Origin: Mesorhizobium sp. AR10
GTDB lineage: Bacteria; Pseudomonadota; Alphaproteobacteria; Rhizobiales; Rhizobiaceae
Reading direction: 5' to 3'
NCBI RefSeq assembly: GCF_024746795.1
Contig: NZ_CP080524.1
Coordinates: forward strand, 1,364,001 to 1,428,000
Length of the DNA stretch: 64,000 bases
Of the stretch, positions 51,281 to 58,581 are shown piece after piece; within the stretch, counting starts at the first letter, position 1, and each line of letters starts with the position of its first letter. Below the pieces are notes generated by a model that saw nothing but the letters and a program-made list of their open reading frames with translations, was not told where the DNA came from and searched no databases. Position numbers and translations under genes: made by a program.

Positions 51281-51937
51281 ATGGCTGTTGTCCCGATGCC
51301 CAAGAAAGGCGAAATAGCGAAGGCCGTCGAGAAGCCGTATGAGCCGACCGATCGGGAAATTGCAGCACAGGTCGCCTACAAAAAGCGCCGCGCCAGCAAG
51401 CCGCCTGTTCCGAAGGTCAAAGTCACGATGAGCGAGGCAGACGCCAACGGCAAGCTTGTTGCCTCGCTCTTTGTCGATCACCCAGACCCTGACCTGGGTT
51501 ATGAGCTGCTAGCGGAAGCTGTGGGCGCCGATACCGGCACTTTCCTTGCCGGTACTCTCGATTCACTGGCCAAGGCCGCCCAGGTCGGCAACGTGGTCCG
51601 TGAGGGGGACATGAATTATGCCCTGTCGATGGTATGCGGGCTCCGGCCGAAGGACCAGATCGAGGCGACTCTCGGAGTCCAGATGGCGGCCATCCACATG
51701 GCTACGATGAATGCAGCCATGTTCATGGGCCAAGCCAAGACGTGGGAGTTGAGGGAGGCACAAGAGAGAGCCTTGAACCGCCTCGCCAGAACCTTTGTGG
51801 CCCAGGTCGAAGCCCTGAAACGCTATCGCAGCAAGGGAGAGCAGCGCGTCATTGTCGAGCGCGTGAACGTTGAGAAGGGCGGGCAAGCCATTGTTGGCAA
51901 CGTGGCCCATGGGGGCGGGGCGGCTGAAGAAAAATGA
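51281..51937 (+). CDS. Hypothetical protein of rhizobial genomic islands
   Basis: This 218-residue protein has a basic N-terminus. The helical body (DSLAKAAQVGNVVREGDMNY; LGVQMAAIHMATMNAAMFMG) and the end KRYRSKGEQRVIVERVNVEK form a layout found in many alphaproteobacterial islands. It is typically followed, as here, by the small Cys/His protein at 51934. ATGA overlap between the two shows coupling. Function unknown. Confidence 0.7.
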   Translation: MAVVPMPKKGEIAKAVEKPYEPTDREIAAQVAYKKRRASKPPVPKVKVTMSEADANGKLVASLFVDHPDPDLGYELLAEAVGADTGTFLAGTLDSLAKAAQVGNVVREGDMNYALSMVCGLRPKDQIEATLGVQMAAIHMATMNAAMFMGQAKTWELREAQERALNRLARTFVAQVEALKRYRSKGEQRVIVERVNVEKGGQAIVGNVAHGGGAAEEK

Positions 51938-52200
51938 CCGATAACCCCATGCAAAGCGCCCATGCCGCCCCGAGATGCCATGCGAGGAGTAAGCGCAGCG
52001 GCGTGCAGTGCATGGCGCCGGCCGTACGTGGAAAAACGGTCTGCCGTATGCATGGCGCCCGGGGTGGAACGGCCAAAGGCGCCGCCCATGGTCTCTATCG
52101 TCACGGACGGTTCACCTGCGAGGCCATCGCAAGTCGGCAGGCTATATCAGCGCTGATTTCGGCAGCACGGCAGGCAGCGGGCGCGGTGCCGCTGTCATGA
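51934..52200 (+). CDS. Small Cys/His protein (HGNP/HGMYRHG type)
   Basis: This 88-residue protein carries the pattern CHARSKRSGVQCMAP, CRMHGARGG and HGLYRHGRFTCEAI. It is common beside the preceding gene in rhizobial islands and phages. The Cys/His spacing suggests metal binding. Probable partner of the 51281 product, though function is unknown. Confidence 0.7.
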   Translation: MTDNPMQSAHAAPRCHARSKRSGVQCMAPAVRGKTVCRMHGARGGTAKGAAHGLYRHGRFTCEAIASRQAISALISAARQAAGAVPLS

Positions 52201-52455
52201 GCGTGTTCGAGAAGCCACACGGTTCTGACGACCAAAAGCAAGGCCAAGGCATTCGCGATGGCGAAGGACATCGGCACTACCGTGTAGGTCATCGCTGCGA
52301 CGCTCCCTCGGCAGGCGCTCGATCGTGCTGGCCAGCAATTCAAAGGGTGCATCCAGCCCTTTGACGGCAGCGTGAAGGGCAGCAATAGCGGCCGCCAGAT
52401 GGTCTTCGCGTTTGCCATCGTCGTTCGCTAGATCGGTGCGTTGAGGCAGCGACAT
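52195..52455 (-). pseudogene. Frameshifted paralogue of the 58414-58581 gene
   Basis: From ATG 52455 it reads MSLPQRTDLANDDGKREDHL, closely matching the gene at 58414. One base is missing near the end compared with that gene, so the frame runs past the normal stop for another 30 codons of unrelated sequence. It faces the decayed copy at 52197 and shares its last bases. Confidence 0.55.
52197..52287 (+). pseudogene. Decayed copy of the 57746 gene
   Basis: The sequence resembles 57777-57865: it contains the VSVFEKP-coding start and, in another frame after a small deletion, TVLTTKSKAKAFAMAKDIG, which matches VLTTKDKAEAEAMVEAIG of the intact gene. The frame change breaks the reading frame. Confidence 0.55.
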
Positions 52456-52524
52456 CCGCGAACTATGCGCCTTGTCTCGGCGTCGGTCTATGGCCACGGT
52501 ATTATAGCTGACATGCCGGGCGCG

Positions 52525-52734
52525 CTATCCGCGCGGTCTGGGTTTCGGTCCTGGCGAACTTTCCGCCGGGTGTGCGGACAATCTGGCGGATCGCCGATCT
52601 TTCAGCCAAAGGGACTTCTTTTTTCTTGCCAGCAGTTCAGCCCGATCGCCGTCATCAGTGGTCGCTTGGCCATGCGTCGCAGCAATCGCGTAGTCGGCCC
52701 TGTTCGTTCGATAGTCTTCCTTTTGCACAGACAT
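52525..52734 (-). CDS. Small basic hypothetical protein
   Basis: This 69-residue ORF (MSVQKEDYRTNRADYAIAAT) is preceded by GGAGG at a 5-base distance from ATG 52734. The C-terminus is basic and Pro-rich (HPAESSPGPKPRPRG). The ribosome binding site is the main support. Confidence 0.45.
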   Translation of the reverse strand: MSVQKEDYRTNRADYAIAATHGQATTDDGDRAELLARKKKSLWLKDRRSARLSAHPAESSPGPKPRPRG

Positions 52735-52958
52735 CGTTTCCTCCGCGCGGGCATTTCCCTCCTTTGGCCCGGCGGAGGCACTAGCTGCCGTTGCATCGTC
52801 GGAGTCTACCAATTGGGGATTGCATTGGGATGATTCAGGCCGCAGTCGGGCGACATCTCGTTGCTCGATGATGCCGGCTTCCCCGTGCGTGGCCCTGCCG
52901 AGAGGACCTAAAGGCAAAAGCGTCCCGCCGCCGCGATCGGCAACTCTAGGGGAGCCAT

Positions 52959-53225
52959 TCATGGTCGCAGCAGCGCCGCGCCGTATTTTGCCCATAGCTC
53001 CTCGCAGTCTTTCGCCCTGAGGCTTGGCGTTCCCGGCTCTCCATAGAAGACCATCGCTGCATGAACATCATATCCCAGCACCGTGGCATTGGCGACGAAC
53101 TGGATAGCCTCACCCAAGCGAATTGCTTCGATTTTGGCGTCAGCCTTGTTGGCGAGATCCAATACCCCAAGAATCTCCGCCTCGTTATTCCTGGCAGCCA
53201 AAACTGCGGCCACAGTCGCATGCAT
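52959..53225 (-). CDS. Hypothetical protein with a hairpin ribosome-binding region
   Basis: This 88-residue soluble protein (MHATVAAVLAARNNEAEILG) has an alpha/beta composition. ATG 53225 is preceded by GGAGG, which lies in the loop of a perfect 8-base hairpin whose stem includes the first bases of the start codon. It is divergent from the 53392 gene. Function unknown. Confidence 0.65.
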   Translation of the reverse strand: MHATVAAVLAARNNEAEILGVLDLANKADAKIEAIRLGEAIQFVANATVLGYDVHAAMVFYGEPGTPSLRAKDCEELWAKYGAALLRP

Positions 53226-53243
53226 ATTAGCCTCCGCTAATAT
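53224..53243 (-). promoter_or_regulatory. Hairpin presenting the Shine-Dalgarno sequence in its loop
   Basis: ATATTAGC/GCTAATAT arms enclose CTCC on the plus strand, that is GGAG on the mRNA of the 52959 gene. The start codon overlaps the 3' arm. This could regulate translation or be an operator between the divergent genes. Confidence 0.45.
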
Positions 53244-53391
53244 ATCAACTTCGCAAGGGCGAAGTTTGTTCCTCCCCAAGACACCTGTATGCACTCCGTC
53301 CGCGCCCGAGCGCCGAAAGGGAAAACCCGCTGGCGATGGAACCCCAATTCTGTAATGTCTGATCGAACTCCCGGGGAAGAGGACCAGACCA

Positions 53392-54291
53392 ATGTCCAGC
53401 CGCCACTATCTCTTTCCTGATGATGGCGAGCCTCTGCGTTTGTCGCGGCGGCTTGCAGAGGGGATGGTCTTTGGAAAGGACGCGCTGCCACAGTACGCGG
53501 GAACGCGCCAGAAAGTGGCGTCTGTCGTCCTGGAGATTGATGGAACCAAGGCGCAGCGCATTCTGAGCGCACACGGGTCGTATTGGACCTTCGATGCCGT
53601 GGGAGATATTCGAAGGGGTCTCACTCGATCCGCTGGCGACATCATCAACGCCGCCCACACTCCAGCGGGCTCAAACGGTACCGTTGTCGCGCTTCAGCCA
53701 AGGCTCTCGAAGAAGCGGGCAGAGGAAGAACATCGCTGGACCTTGGGTAAGGCAGAGCTTGATCGCATTGCCGCAGACATCTGGCCAAAGACGAGTTCGG
53801 ACAGACTGAAATCAGCTAAGGGCATCTCCGTGAAGCGGCCTCCTCTCACATTTGATGCGAGGCATGCGCTCGACGAGGCAACCGCAGATCTCTGGAAGAT
53901 TTCGCACGCAATTGATGAGCTGAAGGAACCAAGCCTTAAGGGCTTTGCCTATGAAGCGCGAACCCGTGGGGCGGCGTTCCCGGAACACGGTGCGTTGTAC
54001 CAAGCAGTCGCGCAGATGGCTGATGAGCACCTGGAGATTTTGCGGCGGCGCAGGGTCGGCAAGGGCGTCTGGTACGCCGTGGTTGATGTCATCATGTGGG
54101 ACGACAACCATGTGGGAACGAGCGTTGGGCGATATCACGAGGAATGTTATGGCAAGCAAGCTGCAGTCATCGCCGCAAGAAAACTCCTTGCTGAGCATGC
54201 TGCGGAGTTCGCGGAAAACGTAACCGTCGAGGCGGAGGTGCTGACCGACTTGGAATGGCAGGACCGGCTTAAAGGGTCAGAAGCAGACTGA
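53392..54291 (+). CDS. Hypothetical protein of rhizobial elements
   Basis: This 299-residue protein starts MSSRHYLFPDDGEPLRLSRR after GGGGAAGAGG. The N-terminal half (VLEIDGTKAQRILSAHGSYW) is a compact mixed domain. The C-terminal half is helical, with a His/Trp/Asp-rich turn (DVIMWDDNHVGTSVGRYHEE). Length, binding site and composition support a real gene. I recognise no domain. Confidence 0.7.
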   Translation: MSSRHYLFPDDGEPLRLSRRLAEGMVFGKDALPQYAGTRQKVASVVLEIDGTKAQRILSAHGSYWTFDAVGDIRRGLTRSAGDIINAAHTPAGSNGTVVALQPRLSKKRAEEEHRWTLGKAELDRIAADIWPKTSSDRLKSAKGISVKRPPLTFDARHALDEATADLWKISHAIDELKEPSLKGFAYEARTRGAAFPEHGALYQAVAQMADEHLEILRRRRVGKGVWYAVVDVIMWDDNHVGTSVGRYHEECYGKQAAVIAARKLLAEHAAEFAENVTVEAEVLTDLEWQDRLKGSEAD

Positions 54292-54294
54292 GCA

Positions 54295-54471
54295 CTAGTC
54301 AGGCGCTCCTGCCGCCGCGCCTTTCGGTAGGTAGCCCTTGTCCCGCAGGTGCATGGTCAGGATCTTCTCGACCATCGACGACACCGACCGCATGTCATCC
54401 TTCGCCGCCTGCTCCAGGGCGTCTTTCAAACCCTGTTCAATACGAAACGAAATCGGAGCCGTTCTAACCAT
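54295..54471 (-). CDS. Ribbon-helix-helix protein, antitoxin-like
   Basis: This 58-residue protein (MVRTAPISFRIEQGLKDALE, then QAAKDDMRSVSSMVEKILTM) has the RHH pattern: a DNA-contacting strand (APISFRI) followed by two helices. A perfect inverted repeat lies 12 bases upstream of its start, as expected for autoregulation. No toxin gene lies next to it. It may therefore be a free-standing repressor. Confidence 0.7.
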   Translation of the reverse strand: MVRTAPISFRIEQGLKDALEQAAKDDMRSVSSMVEKILTMHLRDKGYLPKGAAAGAPD

Positions 54472-54482
54472 GGTGTGCGAAC

Positions 54483-54521
54483 CTCATACAATGTAGTTGA
54501 CGATTGACTGCATTGTATGAG
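54483..54521. promoter_or_regulatory. Perfect inverted repeat, probable operator of the RHH gene
   Basis: CTCATACAATG (54483-54493) and CATTGTATGAG (54511-54521) are exact reverse complements separated by 17 bases. It lies between the divergent RHH gene (54471) and the 54562 gene and could control both. Confidence 0.6.
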
Positions 54522-54561
54522 ATTGTGAGAGGGCAAGCAACTAAACCATGGAGCAATCCAC

Positions 54562-55350
54562 ATGATGCCGAACACTCCTGTTCGGGCAGCCGCCGAAGGC
54601 ATGCCCGAGATCAACCGCCGCCGCCTGCTGCTTGGTCTCGCAGCCGCTTCAACTGCCGCCGCCACCATCAACGTTGCGGCTGCAGTAAATCCCATGTCTG
54701 CCGAAAACCCGCGCCTAATCGAACTCGGCGATAGTCTCCACGCTCTGGAGGCCGCCTGTCTCGGGGCACGGGATAAGGTCTATGCTATCGAAGCCGATTG
54801 GGCTCCGCGCTGGCCAAGGACGCCTGCGGCCTTACTCGGGGAAGGCGACGAAATAGACCGCGACTTCCAAGGCTATGCCATCAATGAGCCCGGCGCGCCG
54901 TTGCGGCATCAAAGATATGCGTCGGCGCGCGACATGGATTGGCGTGTCGACCGTGCGCGCCGCATCGTGCGAGGACGAACCGTCGACAGGCGCAACATCC
55001 GGGGCGGTGGTCGCGCCGAATGGGAGCAAGAGCTTGCTCGCCTCCGCCGGCTTCAACCCATCGCTAAACGCCACGAAACGCGCCGTGCGCGGATCATGAA
55101 GCAATCCGGCTACAAGGCGGCGAAGACGGCGCGCGAAATTGCGATGCGCAATCTCGGCGATCTGGTGAGCGAAGCCGTGGCCCTGCCGGCGACGGGCATG
55201 GCTGGCGTCATGATCAAGGCGCAAGCGCTGGCCGCTTGGGGGCGCTTCGCCGATGCACTCTGGAATATGTCCTATCCCGGCGCGCTGACGTGGGGCTCTG
55301 ACTTCGCGGGCTCGGTTCTCCGCATGGCGACGGAAGGCGGTGCATCATGA
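54562..55350 (+). CDS. Hypothetical protein with Tat-like signal
   Basis: This is a 262-residue protein. The N-terminus NRRRLLLGLAAASTAAATIN is a twin-arginine signal-like region (residues 18-37). The rest is helical and Arg-rich (RRIVRGRTVDRRNIRGGGRA). A secretion signal on such a basic protein in a mobile element is unusual. It is followed by two small genes with coupled starts (ATGA and GTGA overlaps). Function unknown. Confidence 0.65.
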   Translation: MMPNTPVRAAAEGMPEINRRRLLLGLAAASTAAATINVAAAVNPMSAENPRLIELGDSLHALEAACLGARDKVYAIEADWAPRWPRTPAALLGEGDEIDRDFQGYAINEPGAPLRHQRYASARDMDWRVDRARRIVRGRTVDRRNIRGGGRAEWEQELARLRRLQPIAKRHETRRARIMKQSGYKAAKTAREIAMRNLGDLVSEAVALPATGMAGVMIKAQALAAWGRFADALWNMSYPGALTWGSDFAGSVLRMATEGGAS

Positions 55351-55580
55351 GCCGCCTTATCGACCATAGGGAAATGACCGCCGACCAGATCATGGCTTGC
55401 TGCATTCAGGCGGCGGCAATAATGCAGGTCTGCGAGGCAACCGCCTGGAGCATTCAGAACGGCGGTGACGCCAATCTGGCAGGGAGCATCGAAGACGCTC
55501 TGACCATAGCGCGCGAACTTCTCGGGCCGGTGACTGATGCGCTCGAAAGCCACGAAGGCATCAAGGGGGCGAGGCTGTGA
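55347..55580 (+). CDS. Small helical hypothetical protein
   Basis: This 77-residue protein (MSRLIDHREMTADQIMACCI) overlaps the preceding stop by four bases and the next start by four bases, so the three genes form one translational unit. No family recognised. Confidence 0.6.
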   Translation: MSRLIDHREMTADQIMACCIQAAAIMQVCEATAWSIQNGGDANLAGSIEDALTIARELLGPVTDALESHEGIKGARL

Positions 55581-55855
55581 ACGCGCTCGCTCTCCTTTCG
55601 GACCCGACCGTCCGCCGCTCAATCAAAGATGAGATTGAACGCCTGATTTCCCTGCTCGACTTTGTGGACGGCGACCCGGATCTGGAACCCTGGCTGGCTG
55701 GCGGTCGCGAAGTCTGCTGCACCGACGACCGCGAGGAAGACGACTGCGACCTCGAAGAGCAGCACGACGCGGAACTGCCGGAAAGTGAGTCCTGCGCCTG
55801 GACCAACAACCCGGACGTGCCACAGGAGGGGCAGCGCTGGCACGGCCATTTCTGA
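55577..55855 (+). CDS. Small acidic Cys-containing protein
   Basis: This 92-residue protein starts at GTG 55577, overlapping the preceding stop. Middle and C-terminus are acidic with a CCTDDREEDDCDLEEQ segment. It ends just before a terminator at 55882. Function unknown. Confidence 0.6.
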   Translation: MNALALLSDPTVRRSIKDEIERLISLLDFVDGDPDLEPWLAGGREVCCTDDREEDDCDLEEQHDAELPESESCAWTNNPDVPQEGQRWHGHF

Positions 55856-55881
55856 TCAAGTGCAAAACATTGCCACTTGAA

Positions 55882-55915
55882 GCCCGCTGCCCCCACGGTG
55901 GCGGGCCTTCTTTAT
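55882..55915 (+). terminator. Intrinsic terminator 1 of a series
   Basis: GCCCGC pairs with GCGGGC around a C-rich loop, and CTTCTTT follows. It ends the 54562-55855 gene unit. Confidence 0.75.
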
Positions 55916-56044
55916 CTTGTTGCAGAAAAGTCACGCAGCTTGAATATGCAGAGCTTCAACCGGTGCGAGCTTATTATCCAGCTAAGCGAGGCGTACCGTT
56001 GTTTTGCGGGCAAAGGGGCTGCCCGATCTCCTCCCGAATTTAGC
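55916..56044. other. Short unassigned segment between terminators 1 and 2
   Basis: There is no open frame of note. It is a roughly 130-base stretch with a possible promoter (TTGCAG then GAATAT about 20 bases on) leading straight to terminator 2, a layout compatible with a small RNA gene. Confidence 0.3.
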
Positions 56045-56076
56045 GCCCGCTGCTTTCCCTGGCAGCGGGCTTTTTC
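56045..56076 (+). terminator. Intrinsic terminator 2 of a series
   Basis: GCCCGCTGC/GCAGCGGGC stem with TTTTT on the 3' side. Sequence and shape are very similar to terminators at 55882, 56606 and 56821. Confidence 0.85.
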
Positions 56077-56168
56077 ATTTGGCGGGGGCTATCAGCGAGA
56101 TGGCAATCATTTTCGCCTATGAGCACCATCCATGGGAACAAGAGACCGGCGATCCAGGTTAACGGGAT

Positions 56169-56333
56169 ATGCCAACCAAGATCAAAGAACCGCCACCGAG
56201 GCCCGACCCGAAGAAGACCCCTGTCCGTCGTCCCGACAAGGAAGCATCGCCAGAGCCTCAACATGTCGATCCGCCACCGCGAGACGTGCGAGAGGCACCG
56301 GCGCCAAATCCAAACGGTGATAAAAAGTCCTAG
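56169..56333 (+). CDS. Small proline-rich protein
   Basis: This 54-residue ORF (MPTKIKEPPPRPDPKKTPVR, then acidic and Pro-rich to DKKS) uses codons typical of the region and starts shortly after terminator 2. GGGAT lies just before the ATG. Disordered Pro-rich proteins of this size occur in rhizobial phages, but no specific family is named. Confidence 0.45.
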   Translation: MPTKIKEPPPRPDPKKTPVRRPDKEASPEPQHVDPPPRDVREAPAPNPNGDKKS

Positions 56334-56348
56334 TCGCCAGGACGTCCG

Positions 56349-56442
56349 CCTGCTGAAAACTCTAAGCCCCTTGCTCTCTCCCGAAACCGCGCCGCCGTAG
56401 CGCGGTGCCGACGCAAAACGCGCGCTTTGCAAGGCTCCTACC
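56349..56442. repeat. Duplicated non-coding segment, copy A
   Basis: The segment beginning GAAAACTCTA and containing GCTCTCTCCCGAAACC recurs at 58951-59042. Both copies can form a GC-rich hairpin in the same area, with different stem sequences. No protein frame is conserved. Confidence 0.55.
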
Positions 56443-56605
56443 TAAGTGGTAGGCCAAGGTCTTAGAGCGTAATGCAAAGGGCTAAATCGGCCCCGTTCGG
56501 TTCCGCCAATGTCCATGGGACGTTCCGTACTTTAGCAACTCCTGAAACAAAAGCCGAGTCTGAACGTTCTCGATCTGCCAGACCAATCTGGCGACTCCAG
56601 ATCCT
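56443..56605. other. Unassigned stretch before terminator 3
   Basis: No gene is seen. A tRNA-like run of bases (GTGGTAGGCC, GTTCGGTTCC) does not fold into a full cloverleaf and is not called as a tRNA. Confidence 0.3.
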
Positions 56606-56633
56606 CCCGCTGGCTCCTGCCGGCGGGCTTTTT
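56606..56633 (+). terminator. Intrinsic terminator 3 of a series
   Basis: CCCGCTGGC/GCCGGCGGG stem with a TCCT loop and a TTTTT tail. Nothing larger than an about 60-codon frame precedes it. Confidence 0.8.
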
Positions 56634-56820
56634 AATGTTTCATTTACCGTGCACCCGCATGCTGCCCATCGCGGCCAAGTTCAAGTTACAGTTCCGCGCT
56701 CGCAGGCAACAGCCCGTCGCTCACTGGACCCCTGGGGAGCGGCGGGCGCTTTGCTAGCAAAAAACTCGTATTCGGCCGTTGATGTGCCGCCAGGGTGCAT
56801 CTGGCTACTCCATACCAATT
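56634..56820. other. Unassigned stretch between terminators 3 and 4
   Basis: It contains only a 32-codon frame from about 56669 (MLPIAAKFKLQFRARRQQPV) without a clear binding site. It may be a transcript ended by terminator 4. Confidence 0.3.
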
Positions 56821-56849
56821 GCCCGCCTTCCCATTGGCGGGCTTTTTTT
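56821..56849. terminator. Intrinsic terminator 4 of a series (bidirectional)
   Basis: GCCCGCC/GGCGGGC stem with a run of seven T on the plus strand. It lies just after the end of the minus-strand gene at 56852, which it may also terminate. Confidence 0.85.
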
Positions 56850-56851
56850 GG

Positions 56852-57025
56852 TTACTGGTCAAGGTCCAGCGGCTCGTGATCCGGCTGTTCGTGCCACATC
56901 ACTTGCCGGATGTCGCGTTGATCAACTTGCTGGCCGCAGACTGCACACGTGTGGAAATGATCGTGCCCGTTTGCCCCGTGTGGTTTGGGAAAATCGGGCG
57001 GTCCAAGGTCTGAAAGCTTTGTCAT
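56852..57025 (-). CDS. Small zinc-binding-type protein
   Basis: This 57-residue protein (MTKLSDLGPPDFPKPHGANG) has a probable zinc site: His in HDHFHTC, the pair CAVCG, and His in MWHEQPDHEPL. The pattern is a familiar one in rhizobial islands (VCGxxxDxRDxxQVxxHEQPxHEPL). ATG 57025 was chosen by resemblance. An in-frame upstream start would extend it. Confidence 0.65.
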   Translation of the reverse strand: MTKLSDLGPPDFPKPHGANGHDHFHTCAVCGQQVDQRDIRQVMWHEQPDHEPLDLDQ

Positions 57026-57241
57026 GGTGGACCGAACACCGCGACTGCAGCAAAGGTTCCCGTACACTAGCGATAGAGGCGCCGAATCTCTTCGATCGCG
57101 TCCCACCCCTAGACCGCACCCGACCTCGATCCCCGGCATCCTTCAAATCGGTAGAAGCGCACGCCGATTCGTGCGGAATGTCAAAATCGGTGCTATATCT
57201 GAGCCGAAGCTGCGCAAGGTAGAGGACAAGGAGTTGGGCTA

Positions 57242-57427
57242 ATGAGCATATTTGCCAAGATCCGTCAGGTCTACGATCGGCTCTGCGGGCGCAAAGAGGC
57301 GAGCGCTGATCGGATGCGTCAGGAGCATGAATATTTCAGCGAGCAGACCGATGACGCCTACGACAGGGAGCGCCGGATAGCTGTTGAACGCGACTCCAAG
57401 CTGTTGGGCCTGCAGACAGGAGGCTAG
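57242..57427 (+). CDS. Small charged hypothetical protein
   Basis: This 61-residue helical protein (MSIFAKIRQVYDRLCGRKEA) has AGGAG upstream. Its end abuts a remnant of the 59366-type gene. Function unknown. Confidence 0.6.
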   Translation: MSIFAKIRQVYDRLCGRKEASADRMRQEHEYFSEQTDDAYDRERRIAVERDSKLLGLQTGG

Positions 57428-57490
57428 GCTAGCTATCGTTCATTATCACGACGCTGGCTCGGCCGACTGACCGACGCCACGCTATATCGA
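57428..57490 (+). pseudogene. 3' remnant of a 59366-type gene
   Basis: About 60 bases match the end of the 59366 gene and the stretch just after it (GCTATCGTTCATTA, then CACTATATCG-like bases). It encodes AIVHYHDAGSAD before a stop, corresponding to AIVHYHDHGLAG of the intact copy. The rest of the copy is missing. Confidence 0.5.
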
Positions 57491-57494
57491 TCGC

Positions 57495-57749
57495 GTGGGC
57501 AAGGGCTGGACGTTCCAAAGCTTGATCGATGCGAAGATGGCGGTGACGGCGCACTGCCACCATGCGTCCTGCCACCATAGCCAGAAGCTCGACCTGGTGA
57601 AGCTGTGCGATCGGTTCGGCCCAGATGCTCCGGCAACGGCCGACGACCTCATTCCGACACTGAAATGTGCCATGTGCGGCGGCAAATCGGTCGGGCTGAT
57701 CTACTCGCCGGACAGCACGCCGAATGCCTACAGGAAGGCAACGGAATGA
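57495..57749 (+). CDS. Small zinc-ribbon-like protein
   Basis: This 84-residue protein contains IDAKMAVTAHCHHASCHHSQ and CAMCGGKSVGLIYSPD, giving a CxxxxC and CxxC pair typical of a zinc ribbon. This type recurs in Mesorhizobium islands. GTG 57495 keeps the N-terminal WTFQSLIDAKM. ATG 57534 is an alternative. Its stop overlaps the next start (ATGA). Confidence 0.75.
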   Translation: MGKGWTFQSLIDAKMAVTAHCHHASCHHSQKLDLVKLCDRFGPDAPATADDLIPTLKCAMCGGKSVGLIYSPDSTPNAYRKATE

Positions 57750-57913
57750 CGGACAAACCGCCGGTGACAACCTACGTCGTGAGCGTGTTCGAAAAGCCGA
57801 TGTGGCGTGATGTCCTGACTACAAAGGACAAAGCCGAGGCAGAAGCGATGGTGGAAGCGATCGGCAAGGGCGCTCGGATCGAAGAAATCAGGCCGAGGCC
57901 GAAATGGCGCTAG
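57746..57913 (+). CDS. Small hypothetical protein (VFEKP family)
   Basis: This 55-residue protein (MTDKPPVTTYVVSVFEKPMW) has a second half rich in Lys and Ala (DVLTTKDKAEAEAMVEAI). It is the intact copy of the decayed segment at 52197. Size and pattern recall the minus-strand gene at 58235 (TYTVVWYGK, TEKAAKDHA). Confidence 0.65.
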   Translation: MTDKPPVTTYVVSVFEKPMWRDVLTTKDKAEAEAMVEAIGKGARIEEIRPRPKWR

Positions 57914-57918
57914 AAGAG

Positions 57919-58203
57919 TTATACGCCTTCGACGATAACTGAATCATAATCCGGGGCCGAAGTGCCGCGCGTATGCCGCAAGGCTAAGTAACCCGCTGCC
58001 GCCGCGCGTGCCGCTTCGATGCTCTCGAACTCAATAACCACGATGCGGTTATGGAACGCGCCTTCGATGGCTTCAGTCCGGCCGCCGTTCACCAGCAACG
58101 TGCCGCCGGCCTCCTTCCTAACTTTCACTGCCGCGTTCTTGTATTCTTCAAAACCGTCTGGATCGGTGACGTTGATACTCGCGACGATGTATGTCTTGGG
58201 CAT
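57919..58203 (-). CDS. DUF1330 family protein
   Basis: This 94-residue protein (MPKTYIVASINVTDPDGFEE) matches the DUF1330 ferredoxin-like fold family: YIVA start, a Tyr/Asn pair, FxNRIVVIEF in the middle (AFHNRIVVIEFESIEAARAA). Members are small dimeric proteins of unknown biochemical role. ATG 58203 follows GGGGAG. It is the one recognisable family among the small genes of this segment. Confidence 0.85.
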   Translation of the reverse strand: MPKTYIVASINVTDPDGFEEYKNAAVKVRKEAGGTLLVNGGRTEAIEGAFHNRIVVIEFESIEAARAAAAGYLALRHTRGTSAPDYDSVIVEGV

Positions 58204-58234
58204 TGCTCGCTCCCCGCCAGCGTGATTTTGGGCT

Positions 58235-58417
58235 TTAGCTGCCACCTGCTTTGCTGAATACAACCGTGCCGTCGTCTTTGCGAACTTCCACCGCTACGAT
58301 ACCGGACTTTCGATCTGGAAAGGTCGACAGCGCGTGGTCCTTTGCCGCTTTCTCGGTATCGAAGGGCGTCTTTTCAACGATGCCCTGTTTCCCGTACCAA
58401 ACCACCGTGTAGGTCAT
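58235..58417 (-). CDS. Small hypothetical protein
   Basis: This 60-residue protein (MTYTVVWYGKQGIVEKTPFD) has a start overlapping the previous stop (ATGA). Its composition resembles the plus-strand 57746 product. Together with 57746 it may be an inverted pair of one family. Confidence 0.6.
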   Translation of the reverse strand: MTYTVVWYGKQGIVEKTPFDTEKAAKDHALSTFPDRKSGIVAVEVRKDDGTVVFSKAGGS

Positions 58418-58581
58418 CGCTGCGACGCTCCCTCAGCAAGCGGTTTGATCTTGCTGGCAAGCACTTCAATGGAAGCGTCCAACTCCTTGAGCGAAGCGAA
58501 AAGGGCAGCAGTAGCTGCCGCCAGATGGTCTTCAGGTGTGCCATTGTCGTTCGCTAGATCGGTGCGCTCAGGCAGCGACAT
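58414..58581 (-). CDS. Small helical hypothetical protein
   Basis: This 55-residue protein (MSLPERTDLANDNGTPEDHL, then AAATAALFASLKELDASIEV) is helical and Ala-rich. It is the intact homologue of the frameshifted copy at 52195-52455. Downstream coupling to 58235 supports a genuine gene. Confidence 0.65.
   Translation of the reverse strand: MSLPERTDLANDNGTPEDHLAAATAALFASLKELDASIEVLASKIKPLAEGASQR

Noticed and set aside
56443..56520. Possible degenerate tRNA
   Set aside because: A few tRNA-like words occur but no acceptor stem or cloverleaf can be formed.
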